From assembly GCA_011799875.1 (NCBI GenBank), contig CM022303.1, positions 62,763,202-62,827,201 of the forward strand: 64,000 nt of DNA, read 5' to 3'. The position numbers were made by a program, and so were the translations under genes. The notes beneath the pieces are model-generated. The model was not told the origin of the DNA and ran no database searches. It saw only the letters and a program-made list of their open reading frames with translations. Position 1 is the stretch's first letter. Every line of letters begins with the position of its first letter. The DNA is from Thinopyrum elongatum (lineage: Eukaryota; Streptophyta; Magnoliopsida; Poales; Poaceae). Positions 32,939 through 43,757 of this stretch are shown piece after piece.

Positions 32939-34871
32939 CGAGCTAATAAGAGTTAAGACGGTAGTTCATGATTTGGCTTGACTCGGTCAGACTCATCGGC
33001 CAACTCAGTTGAGTTGAGTTTTAATCTGAGCTCGTTAACTAAATGAGTTTAACAAACCAAGCTAGCAAGTTAGTGATCTAAAACATCTTATATTTGTTTA
33101 TAGAGGGAATACTTGTTAACCTCCTCATTAGTTAGACAGGAGATGAGCTATGGTTCAATGTCGTTGTTGTTGGCTATGGTTATTTATGGAGTGCACCATA
33201 TGACCTTTTGGTGTAAAATTGTTAATTCTTATGATTTGTGAGAAATAATAAGTTGCCAAATATTTTTTTTCTAGATTATTTTATATATAATAAATATACT
33301 TTGTTCTTCACGTTTATAACAAGTTAAATGAGTCGAGCCAATCGAATCCGAGCTCGTTATTTTAACAAGCCAAGCCGACCGACTCGTTATCTTAACGAGC
33401 TCTAACGGCTTGAGCCGAGCTACACATGGGCGAAGCATAGAGCTCCCTTTAACTTTGCATGCGCGCAGAACGGTTTCTTTACAAACTCAAAACTTCAAAT
33501 TGTCTTATGTAGCTCTTAAGCCGCGTAATTGATTCATGACACATCTATATTTCAGCGGGAGCTTTAAATGTAGAATCCGTATCAGTGCGTTTTGAAGACC
33601 TTTTTTTATTTACTTCATAGTTACCATGGGTGATTTATGACGTTGCTGCTACTGTACTGGCTGGTGGTTTTCAAAACTGGACAGTCTATATTTGTCCGTA
33701 ACTACAAGAATTCTTTCCTAACACAGTCGGCAAGCTCTTTATCATTCCCAGGGCGTTACGACATTGCTGGGGCACCGTGGAAATTGGGAGAGGGATACAT
33801 GAGGTCTCCAGGAACGCGCAGTCGCTACCGCTCACATAATTCACTAATCTGGCACATCTGCAGATGTCATCCTGAAACTGTAAATCGTGTGCCAACTTCC
33901 TTGCCCCGGTCAAATCGTCAACAAATAGGATTGGTAAAAAAGGAACCGTCGCCTCACTGGAACTTCGATAGAGGTGCGCATGGTAGGAGAGAGATGACGC
34001 GATTGGAGCCCTTCAACCCAGTAAGTTTGAAATATTGGGTAGTACTACAGGTACAGGATTCGAGCAGGAGATGCCCGAAGAACTCAACATGACTGCTATA
34101 TAGGTTAGTGACGGTCTGACAGAGCAGCCAAAGAAGAGCCATACATACCAGTCTGAAGATGCTACCAAATCCAGAGAGTGGTGGACTTCATGTAGAGTAT
34201 GTAAATCAGTCCATGGAGTGATCGTTGCGATGGTATCTGACACAATGGAATGCTTCATTAGCAACGGAGATGTATACAGACAAACAAACTCCAAAAAGAA
34301 GGGGAAAACAATGTAGCTGTGCAAGTGCCCTTGTCTTAAGATCAGCTTATAGAGTCATCAAATACTTCACAGATGTTATTGCTACACTGCTGCACTAGCT
34401 GCGGTTTCAATTTACTTTCTGACGATGTGAGTCATATTGAAGAACATCGCCACTTCACAGGTCAAGAACTGTTAGTCACTGTAGTTAATATAGAAGAGGG
34501 AAAGGAAATGTTAGCCAGCGTATAGATTGCATAGCATCTGGAGCACAACTAGCATCCTGGGTCTGATTGCAATGCAGAAAATAACTGCATGAATGGATCT
34601 CTGGATTATTACCCCTTCAGCCAAGGACTAATTAAGCAGAGTGTTTGACTTTACCTTTCACAACTAACTTGGCAGCTCCAGCCAAGCGCACCCACATTGA
34701 TGGACATCCAATCCTTTGCTTTCATTCTCCCTTGACTGCTAGCATAACTGCCTTGGGTTTATTTTCTAAATTTCTTGGTAACTTTATATTACTGCTTACG
34801 ACATGATTGGTGCAGAAGTACATAACTAAAAAATACCACCAAAAATTGTAACTGTTCTTCCAGCTGATGTT
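32939..34871. other. Intergenic region
   Basis: No supported gene. Degenerate inverted words (GAGCTCGTTAACTAAATGAG near 33030; CTCGTTATTTTAACAAGCC and CTCGTTATCTTAACGAGC near 33353-33400) hint at an old inverted-repeat element of about 450 bp. ORFs at 33637-34092 and on the opposite strand lack domains. Confidence 0.4.
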
Positions 34872-34891
34872 TTACTGCATGAAGAACGGGA

Positions 34892-35762
34892 TTACAAAGT
34901 TATCCATCTTCTCTCGAGCTCGAGCTCGTCGTTCTCAACAATCTGCTTCAGCGTGGTCCACCCTTTTCTTGCCCGCTTCCTTGAACTGCCAGCTGCCTGA
35001 TTAGTAGAATCACCTGGTGCAGATTTACTATTCGAAGCTGGCTTGCTATAACTTCCAGCGGCCTTGCCAGAAACTGAACCACAATTCTGCGCTTTGCTGT
35101 TCAGTGCACTTCTAGTCTTCAATGGTTCTGCTGAACCTGTAGGCGCAGTCACTTCTGCCAGTTTGTTCTTCCGAGGAGTAACAAAGCTTGGTCCAAGTAG
35201 AAATTCTGCTTGCGAAGTGCCATTGGGATCACGTCCTGTGACATTTTTAGAAGCCGCGGGCGCAATTCCATTCATACATTTATCATGTGTGCTTTCTACA
35301 TCAATTTTCTGTGGGATGCCTTCGTGTCCAGCAGCTAACCGACCACAATCCACCATTGAGAAAGCTGCCCCTTTCTCCATTTTAGAATCTTCATGAAGAT
35401 TAGATTTTGGGCCATTACCTTGCTTACTATCCTTTTCAAGAGTGGATGTTTTCAACCTGGATGATTCCAGTTGCGAGGCCGCTGTTAAAGAATGCTCAAT
35501 CCCCTCTTTAGTAGCAACTGTTGGCATGTTCATGTTGTCTCCTTTCAACATTTTGCTGGTGCTAACAGGCTTCCTTGATGATAACAGGCCCTTCACGATA
35601 CCCTTTCCACTACCCCATATTAGGTTTTGGTCTCCACAGAAATTACATGCATAGACAACACTGTTTTGGCAAGGATTTGACTTCTTGCGCCGCTTTGCTT
35701 TCCTTTTGTTGTTCTTTATGCGGATTGTGCAGTTGAAGCCTGCCTGCAAGATTGATTCACAC
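34892..35762 (-). pseudogene. Exon 2 of the Rpr2-like gene
   Basis: An open frame of about 290 codons from the acceptor at 35763 to a stop at 34892-34894. Cys pairs of the zinc ribbon lie at its start; the rest is hydrophilic, Ser/Asn/Lys rich and likely disordered. The last residues (LERRWITL) are out of the family frame; the alternate frame downstream reads DNFVIPFF, the expected C-terminus. Confidence 0.65.
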
Positions 35763-36830
35763 CTGCAATATTTGAATAATCTTTCTTCAGAGATCCATAT
35801 AAGGCTTATAGATATGGACAAAGGTACAAAAATAGAAAATCAAATGCAGCATAACTTACAAACTGCATTGAGCAAGCACATAATCTATAAACGCACAACC
35901 TGGTCGCTGATAAACATACTGCAAATTGGAGATGTTTCAGAGTTGGTATTAATGTTGTGAGTTAATATATTCTCAAGGACCTTTTTGCAAACTTGCTAGG
36001 AGTCTGAATGTGCTGCTGTGAGCTAAACACAAAAGTTTTATCAGCATTACTACAAACTGTAAGGCGTATTAAAAATAAATTGATACATACATAGATAGCA
36101 GATAGCACTATAACAGATCTGAGATCAAAGGTTAAGCAAGACAGACAAACTTTGCATTAATTTGCTCTAAGCCTGGATGATTCCAGTTGCGAGGCTGCTG
36201 TTAAAGAATGTTCAATCCCTTTTTTAGTAGCTACTGTTGGCACGTTCATGTTGTCTCCTTTCAACATTATTCTGGTGCTAACAGGCTTCCTTGATGATAA
36301 CAGGCCCTTCACGATACCCTTTCCACTACCCCATATTAGGTTTTGGTCTCCACAGAAATGGCATCCATAGACAACACTGTTTTGACCACGATTTGACTTC
36401 TTGCGCCTGTTTGCTTTCTTTTTGTTGTTCTTTTTGCCTGTCTGTAAGATTGATTCACACCTGCAATATTTGAATAATCTTTCTTCCGAGGTCCATATAA
36501 GGCTTATTGATATGGACAAAGGAGATAAACACACTGCAGACTGGTGATGTTTTTTACAGAGTTGGTGTTAGTGTTGTGAGTTAATATATTCTGAAGGACC
36601 TTTTTGCAAACTTGCTAAATGAAAGGACTCTGAATGTGCTTTTGTGAGCTAAACACATAATTCCAAATATTCCTCAGACACAAAAGTTTTTATCAGCATT
36701 ACTACAAACTGAAGGCATATTAAAAATAAATTGATACATACGTACATACATAGCACTATAACAGATCTGAGATCAAAGGTTAAGCAAACCAGACAAACTT
36801 TGTGATAATCTGCTCTAAGCCGGAATGATC
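35453..36830. repeat. Tandem segmental duplication across exon 2 and intron
   Basis: Unit 1 (about 35453-36170) and unit 2 (about 36171-36830) align along their length, from CTGGATGATTCCAGTTGCGAGG through the exon, splice acceptor and intron to CAGACAAACTTTG. Unit 2 carries several small deletions. Confidence 0.85.
36157..36460 (-). pseudogene. Duplicated partial exon 2 of the Rpr2-like gene
   Basis: Starts after an identical TATTGCAG acceptor (36461-36462) and reads CESILQTGKKNNKKKANRRK, then CHFCGDQNLIWGSGKG, ending SSRLRAN and a stop. A deletion removes the FNCTIRI segment and its Cys, and the 3' two thirds of the exon are absent. If used in splicing it would give a truncated protein. Confidence 0.75.
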
Positions 36831-38423
36831 ATACAACATTAACAGCATGGTTTTTTTATTTCCACTTCTTCTATGCTAGTATGCTCACATTTTGACAATA
36901 CAAGGATCCAGAACAATTAGCTAAGGTGCATTGGTAAAGAACCAATGTAACATGCAAAATATTGGTCCTGCAGAATGGAAGACCAATAACCTTCCCATCT
37001 TTTCTCTCGCTTTTGTGTAGTTCATTGTATTGAAGACAAGATGTTACACTTAAATTGGCATGTTCAATCATTTTTTTGGCCTTACGCCCACCCATCTAAA
37101 GATTATCTGTACAAGTGGGTGCTATAGGAGACAGTTTCTCATCAACAGTGGGTGCTGAAAACAGAACAGAAATCCCTGCAATAAAGTGGTACCACTTAAT
37201 CAATATAAGTCAACAAAAAATGTTGTTTTGTGAGTATCAGGAGTTTTAGCAGAAATCCAATAGGTGCTTGAACTGATATATAGTATTAAGAACCTTTGAG
37301 AAAGGTAATTGCAAGTCCAAGCAAACATGGATCCAGCAAGATAATTGTACAGCATAGTTAACACAATACTTCATGTGTAGAGCCAATTTCAACATGTCAA
37401 CTGATATCTGTATATACTGATACTTGGTTTCTTGGATTAGTTGGCTTCCTCTTAGGATCTCAGGATGGTGGGACCATACTTCTAACAGCTCCAGCTGGCA
37501 GCAACTTATGGTTCTATTTCTGCCTACTACCTTTGCCTGTGATATGCTGCTAGTAGTATATGGAAGGAAGAGAGGAAAGCATAAATCGAACAAATAATTC
37601 AGCACGACAGAGGATTGGAAGGAACGGAGGAAAGCACAAATCAGGAGTTCAGCAAGGAGATGAGAGGATGAATACATAGCAAGGGAGACAGGAGGGCGGA
37701 TGAGACGGCCGGTGTTGTGGCTCCCAGTCACTGCGGCATTGGCCTGGCAAGGCTAGGCTTTGCAACACCCAGGAGGCGACTTGATCTGGAGGCTGCGCGG
37801 GCAGGGACTAGGATTTTGAGTCGCTCGTACCAAGTGGATCAACTTACCAAAATTTGTCAGCGACTAGTCAACCAGCCACTTGACTGCCAACCAGTCTAGT
37901 CGATGTGCCCAGTTGACCCCTAAGGTAGGACTGGTACACTGTCACTCGACTCTTAATCATTGGGCGGAAGTTTCTATTAGATATTTAAAATGATCCTTTC
38001 CATGTAAAAAGTGAAAACAAAATTGAGATACATCTCATTCACTCATAACTCTGTTAGAGTTTTGCCTATGTGAACCGAAGTACAAAGATCGGTTAATAAG
38101 CCTAAAACTTTCTCATTTCTCCAATCAAAGATTATGAGCAACGGGCTAACAGTCAACCTAACAGAGAAAACATTTGCTGAATTGATTGTTCGAAAGCTCA
38201 TACAATGTGTTTGTTCCTTGAAGTCTCAGTTTGCCACATGACAAGATGCAGACATGCTACTTTGCTAGAACAAGCATTTCCAACAGGTAATGGCACATAT
38301 GTTGAACACAAATAAACTATAACAGAAATTAAAATGCAAAGACAATAGTCAGATTGGCACGGTCAAACAATTAGACACATAAATGGAGCATTTTAAGACA
38401 AAATAGTAAGCTTTAACTCTCAC
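36831..38423. other. Remainder of the Rpr2-like intron
   Basis: No supported feature. ORFs on the minus strand at 36871-37095 and 37246-37731 have no domain and read as AT-rich intron. A GC-richer patch at 37715-37900 is unassigned. Confidence 0.4.
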
Positions 38424-38690
38424 CTCTGGCAAACAAAGGTGGACGCGCCTATGGGGATCCCGGCCGCCTCTGCATTCACGGTGAGGCGGCGGCCCAGGAG
38501 CACCCCGATCGAGCCAACTCCCGCCACCCCACTCGCCCATGCCATGCCCCTAGCCGCTGCAGTGCTGGATCCTCAGTAGGGAGGGCGCGTCAGCCTGCGT
38601 CTTCCCATAGGTCTCCTCGCGGAGCGACACGGCCTGGTTCATGGGCCTGGATGCCAAGGAAGGGCCAGTGTTGCCCGGCTTCTTCCCCAT

Positions 38691-39454
38691 GTTGAAATTT
38701 TTTCTGGGTACACAGAGGGTCAATTAGTTAGACAAATCTGAGTATCTACTTCAACGCAAGATACTGCATACTGCACTAACATTTCCCAATGTCTAAGATC
38801 CCATAACTGGCCTAACAAAATAAATCCAGTCGGAAGGTGCAAATAAGATGAAAAACACTCAATAGAGAATATAACATTAGCGGCACGGCAATGTCTGTCA
38901 TACTAAGCACATGTGTCTAGCATTCATTTCTCGCGAGATACTCTAATCATATACTCCTATTTGGCGGTAATTCGCTAATAGTATCCGTTAGAGATATGCA
39001 GCAACGGAATTGCTCCTGGGCATTTTGCCGAGCACCTGAGATGCGCGTGACAGAGTGGCACATAGGAAAAAGCAGAAAAGGAGGAAATGAACCAGTTACT
39101 GAGTGTAGTGATATTGAAGTAGTTGCTGGCTCTGAGTGGAGTAGCCAGTACAGGAGCTCGCCGGCGGCGGCTTTGACTGGTCGAGCGGCACTAAGGGGAG
39201 GGGAGCGGAGCGGCAATGCGAGAGAGGGGCGACGGTGAGGGGAGCTCGGGAGGGGCGACGGCGAGTGGACGAGACAAGTAATGGAGGAGCCGCCGCCGTC
39301 TGATGCGCTGGCCGCCGCGTTCAACCTGTCCACCACGACCCACCAGTACTCTACCAGCTGCCGCAGTGAAGGCCGCGGGTCTACAAATCGACGAAATTGA
39401 CCTTTTTTAGACTAATGTGGTAATACTTCTATGTAGTTTTTCATTCTATATACT
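38691..39454. other. Upstream region of the Rpr2-like gene
   Basis: AT-rich to about 39130, then a GC-rich island (39150-39330). A plus-strand ATG at 39282 opens MEEPPPSDALAAAFNLS..., typical in style of a grass first exon, ending after about 39 codons where a LINE-like remnant begins. It could be the stump of a divergent gene sharing the promoter; no family recognised. Confidence 0.3.
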
Positions 39455-40319
39455 ACTATTTTTTGAAAAGAAGGATTACCCGGCCTCCGCATCAACATGA
39501 TGCACATAACCATCTTTATTGATTATTTATTGGAGTCTGACAAATTGAATACGAGGATCAATCCGAAGCCACTTTCAAAGCGAACAAAGTCGTTGCGCCT
39601 ACAAGTATATAGACACAATCTAATTCAGTGGCCTTAAGACCATCCGGTCTAGGCATCCTATAACGTGCACCACCTGCGCACGCTCTAAGATCCGCCGCCG
39701 CCATCTTCCGTCATCCCGTCTTCAGGAGGAATCACTACAAAGATCCTGCCAATCATATATGTCGTCAACGACACCAGACAGCTCCACCGGTTGGCCTCTC
39801 CAGTGAACCACTGCTCTAAGACGATGCCCCAAGAGAGAGAACGGCACCAAAGTGACCCAGACCTAGGGTTTCCCCTGGAACAACTGCCACTTGGAGGAAC
39901 GGGGGCATGCCATCTGCAACTAGCGCCACCGCCACATAGCTCTCACAACGACGCCTTCAAGAAGGTCAAGAGCGTCGTCGCCGCCCTAGGGTTTTCACCC
40001 AAGAGACCGTGAGGCGGGAAAAGGTGGGGCGGACCCGAACGACGTCTCCATGAAGAAAAACGGCACCCTCGTGTGTCGTCGCCGCCGTGGCCGGCAGGAG
40101 CCGACCTAAGAATTATCCCAATCCACATACCCACCTCCTGCTCCGTCCCAACCCGGTAACCGGCTAGCAACATGGCCATGTCCAATAAGACGGAGTGCAC
40201 GCAACATGGGTTGGAGGAAGGAGCAGCTCGGCGCCGTTGGCCGCCGGGGCAGCAAGCCGTGACACCAACCAGCTGGTGAATCGCCGGCCACCCGGTCCGA
40301 TCCCCGATAGCCCACCCGC
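39455..40319 (-). mobile_element. LINE-like remnant, 3' part
   Basis: Begins TTTTTTGAAAAGAAGGATTACCCGGCCT, the reverse of the A-rich 3' end of a common Triticeae non-LTR element, followed by its UTR-like sequence. The GC-rich ORFs within it have no RT or endonuclease motif. It continues after the solo LTR at 42495. Confidence 0.45.
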
Positions 40320-40324
40320 CCAGC
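40320..40324. repeat. Target duplication CCAGC, left copy (solo LTR)
   Basis: Identical to 42490-42494. Confidence 0.9.
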
Positions 40325-42489
40325 TGTTGGGTAACGCAGCAGAAAACAAAAATTTTCCGACCTACGCACCAGCCCAGGACCACTATGGAGACTGCATACA
40401 AGGTTTGATCATTTTCGTTACCGACTCGTAGCGCAGCGGAAGTAGAGTCGATGACGATCGTCGGTGCAGATCCCCGCAGCTAGGATTTACAACCTCCCAA
40501 CCGCGAGGATGTACTCCCTCATCCGCCACTCGGACAGCCCTCCGGGAGGCGGTCGGACAGTCCCCCGGACGGTGTCGTGGACAGCCCTTCGGGAGGACTC
40601 ACAGAACTCGGACCGTCACTCGGACAGCCCTTCGGGAGGACACTCGAACAGCCCCTCGGGCAAAAGGACGAAACTACGACCTCTCTACGGGGTTGCACAC
40701 ATACGGTGCCATCTATCCGGCAGGGCTTCGCCGTCCAGAACTAGTTCCCACCGGAACCCAGACAGCCTTTCGGCACTACGAAACTATTTCGTGGGAGGGA
40801 GAGAGAATGCCAGATCATGCATGGCTTGTGTGAGAGAGATGGAGTGGAGTTGGAGAGCACCTCTCCTCCTCCTTATATAGTGGTGGAAGGGGTGGAGGGG
40901 GCTGAAATTTCAGCCCACTAAACATGGGGAAAACATGTTCCCACAAAACAAGGAGAACATGTTCCCACCAAACAAGGGAAAAACATGTTCCCTTGTCCAT
41001 GGTGTTCCCCCACGGGGCCCCACCTTTCTCCCAACACTCTCCACCATTTGTGGGGGCTGCCCCCCACCATGGGGGGCCCCCCCCCAACATCTTTGTCCAG
41101 CCACAAGGGGCTGCCCCCCAAGGGGAGCGCCCCCAAAACAGCCCCCACGTATCGTGGGATCTTGTCCCCTCACGCTGGGACAAGATGTTTTCCGCGACTA
41201 TTACTTCTGAAAATTCCGAAAGGTCCCAGAACATTTCCGACACCCTCTAAAATTATCTGGACACGCTCTGGAACATTTCCAGTATGGTGGTTTAATTTAA
41301 AACCATCTTTGTTTACCCGGTAAACAACTCCGGCAGCTCCGAAACTTTTTTTTCGGTTTTTTCTCCAGAAAAATTCCAGAAATTACCAGACCAATCTGGC
41401 AACCTCCAAAACATTCCCGGTGCTTGCCGAAACCTTTTTGGATCAATGGTTTTATCCGAAACAACTTTTCGGTTTTACCGAAACTTTTTCAGTGTTCTCT
41501 CTCCGGAACTCTTCCGTTGTCTCCGAAACTTTTCGGTGATTTTCTCTCAGACTCCCTGTCTAGTATTCAGCAGATAGATGACCCTTAAGCGTGTGACCCT
41601 ATAGGTTCAGTGAAGTATAGACATGACACGGAACACCTTCCGATCAATGATCAACATCGGAGCCGTGGACACCCATATTGACCCCTATACCCACACGAAT
41701 GAATATTCGAGTGAACCTCCAGTTGCCGTGTGCTATTCCTGTTGCTTCACGATATGTTACAAATACCCGAGGTTAGACATGTAGGCATTTCCGTGGATCA
41801 ACAACTTGTCCACTATGCCAGTTACCTCGTTACCGGTATTGTTCTCTTTTCTCGTTACCGTGTTCCGGCATCCCTGTGATCAAATCACAAAGTGTCTGGC
41901 CAGACGATGATGGATACCGTAACACCGAGAGGGCCCAGAGATATCCCTCCATCGTCGGAGGAGCAAATCCCAATCTCGAGCTATCAAGTTACTTGACACA
42001 CTTTTCCATGAACCCGTAAGCCGCCGTAATAGCCACCCATTTACGGATGACGTTTAACAAACCCCAAAGTTCATGAAGCAAGTATGAAGAAACTCGACAC
42101 TCTCATGGTCTAAGGAATTTTGCAAACATTAACCATCTCTGTGTTATTAACCATTAATATGTGACGAATGTAACTCATAGCATAACATCAATTTGGGTCG
42201 ATTCAACACAAATGTTCTTCTAACACTGTGCCCTCAAAATTGCTGGCATAGACATGCCCATGATCAGGAAAACAGAACCATCATGCAATACTTGAGCTAG
42301 TCTTAGAGGCCAGACTAGGAATACATATTACCGTTTATTATTCCACACGTGCATATGAGTCTTCCTCCGAGCCTCGTTTTATTTGCAGACTCGAGAACCA
42401 TAGCAGTTATAGCATGGAACATAAACCTAATTATGAACAGGGAGATAATCAATAACATTTATTATTGCCTCTAGGGCATATCTCCTACA
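40325..42489 (-). repeat. Copia solo LTR
   Basis: On the plus strand it starts TGTTGGGTAACGCAGCAG and ends GGGCATATCTCCTACA. Read on the minus strand this is TGTAGGAGATATGCCCTAGAGG ... AACA, the terminal pattern of BARE/Angela/WIS-type copia LTRs. It is 2165 bp with no internal domain and is flanked by a perfect CCAGC duplication, so it arose by recombination between the two LTRs of one insertion. GC-rich tandem words (GGACAGCCCTTCGGGAGG) occur at 40530-40650 and 40740-40780. Confidence 0.9.
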
Positions 42490-42494
42490 CCAGC
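42490..42494. repeat. Target duplication CCAGC, right copy (solo LTR)
   Basis: Identical to 40320-40324. Confidence 0.9.
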
Positions 42495-42935
42495 GCCACC
42501 GGACATGGAGGGCATCCCAGGGTCCATCGCCCCTGATCCAAGGCCCTCCAACCCTGATCGGTAAGGGCTACGCCATCCCTGCCGCCAAGGCCACCGATGG
42601 GACGCCGGTCGGCCGCCACGCCGTCATTGTCCAACAAGGCGCCTTGGTCCAGATCGGCGCCACCACGATCCAGATCGGGATCACACCCTCGAGATGGGGC
42701 GTCCGACGCCACCCAAGGACCCAAGAGGGGAGGCAGTACCTCTGCCGCCGCCGCCAGACGCACGAGCTTTTCCTGACGCCGACCACTGGCGGCGGCGGAG
42801 GGGAGGGAGGGGAAGGAAGGGAGGACCGGCGGCTGGGTCTGGGGCCCCTCGGTCGCCCACTCGCCGGGGATGGGGGTGGGGGGACGATGAAGGGCAGCTC
42901 GCGATCTGGTGGCGACAGAGGGGCGGCTCGCCCAT
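42495..42935 (-). mobile_element. LINE-like remnant, continuation
   Basis: GC-rich sequence that joined 40319 before the solo LTR insertion. Long overlapping ORFs are compositional; no protein domain seen. Confidence 0.4.
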
Positions 42936-43757
42936 TCAATATACTATATCAATGGGATTATATTCATCTACTCCTGTACATAGCCTTTTGTCTCTGTTCT
43001 TGTACTGCTCCAAAAGTTGGATCTCAACCGCGTGAAAGTCAGTGTTAATGAAGTGGGCATTTGCTATTTGGACATTCACAGGTATATGTTATTAGATATA
43101 TCCGTTCGAGCCTCAACTAATTCCAGACGGAGGGAGTAGAACCTTTCTAACATCTGCATATATATACATATAGTCTTCTGGTGGGTTTGTTTATCTATAG
43201 CTGTGAAATGTATTTTTACAAAATGAGTCAGACATATTTTAGGTTTGAGGAAGTTGGAGAAAGTGATGTTTAGAAAAATCAGTGTTGCAGCAGCAACAAC
43301 AGCTCCAAGGCGAGAAATATGTTCTTATTTTGACTGGTAAGTCTCGGTTTCCCCTTAACAACACATTTTGCTGCTAAATTTGCATATACACACAGATTAT
43401 TGTTATAGCTAGTACAAACATAATGGGGATCCTCGCAAAAAAAACATAATGGGGATCGTCAGACTGATCAAAGTTTTAAATAACCACGAATGACTTCGTG
43501 GACACATAATACAGAAATATCCATGAATGGGATAGTGGTTCAGGACATCAAGACACGCTCCTTCAAGACGATAAGTAGTTCTGAATTCTAAGTGTGAAGT
43601 TCACAGTTGGCTGCAATGGTTCTGTAGAATCCAAGTAATGAACTTAAGGTTAGGAAATCAGCAATGAATGTGAAATATAAAATACTTAAGTTGGTCGTAA
43701 ATGAACCTACGACGTCGAAACTGAATTTTTTAACAAAAAATTCAAAGGTTGCATTAC
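42936..43757. other. Region 3' of the Helitron Rep-helicase gene
   Basis: AT-rich. Contains a truncated Stowaway end (about 43105-43136, ATTCCAGACGGAGGGAG followed by TA), a duplicated AAACATAATGGGGATC (43416 and 43441), and a perfect 9-bp stem GAATTTTTT-AAC-AAAAAATTC at 43723-43743 just past the stop codon. No clear Helitron 3' terminus was found. Confidence 0.45.

Larger units (their letters stand above)
34872..38690 (-). pseudogene. RNase P Rpr2/Rpp21/Snm1-type zinc-ribbon protein gene, broken
   Basis: Two exons on the minus strand. Exon 1 (38690-38424) starts MGKKPGNTGPSLAS, continues VSLREETYGKTQADAPSLLR and ends TFVCQR at a GTGAG donor. Exon 2 (35762 down) follows a TATTGCAG acceptor and reads CESILQAGFNCTIRIK, a basic KRKAKRRKKSN stretch, then ACNFCGDQNLIWGSGKG. 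The joined C-X2-C ... C-X2-C ribbon is that of the Rpr2/Rpp21/Snm1 family (RNase P/MRP subunits). The plant C-terminal half is Ser/Lys rich and ends near KRARKGWTTLKQI. Lesions: at least two indels in exon 1 (around 38540-38562, in-frame stop near 38550) and a frame change in a CTCGAGCTCGAG run (34914-34925), moving the stop from about 34872 to 34892. The intron is 2.66 kb. Confidence 0.65.

Noticed and set aside
33637..34092. 151-codon ORF on the plus strand as a host gene
   Set aside because: No domain, no promoter or splice context, and equally long frames exist on the opposite strand.
37246..37731. 161-codon minus-strand ORF as a gene
   Set aside because: It lies in the intron of the Rpr2-like gene, has no recognisable motif and no conserved start context.
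42485..43048. Plus- and minus-strand ORFs up to 134 codons
   Set aside because: GC-rich LINE-like remnant with overlapping frames and no RT, endonuclease or other domain.
43405..43420. CTAGTACAAAC as the 3' end of the Rep-helicase Helitron (minus strand)
   Set aside because: On the minus strand it reads TTTGTACTAG like Helitron E's end, but the next base is C rather than T and no GC hairpin lies before it.
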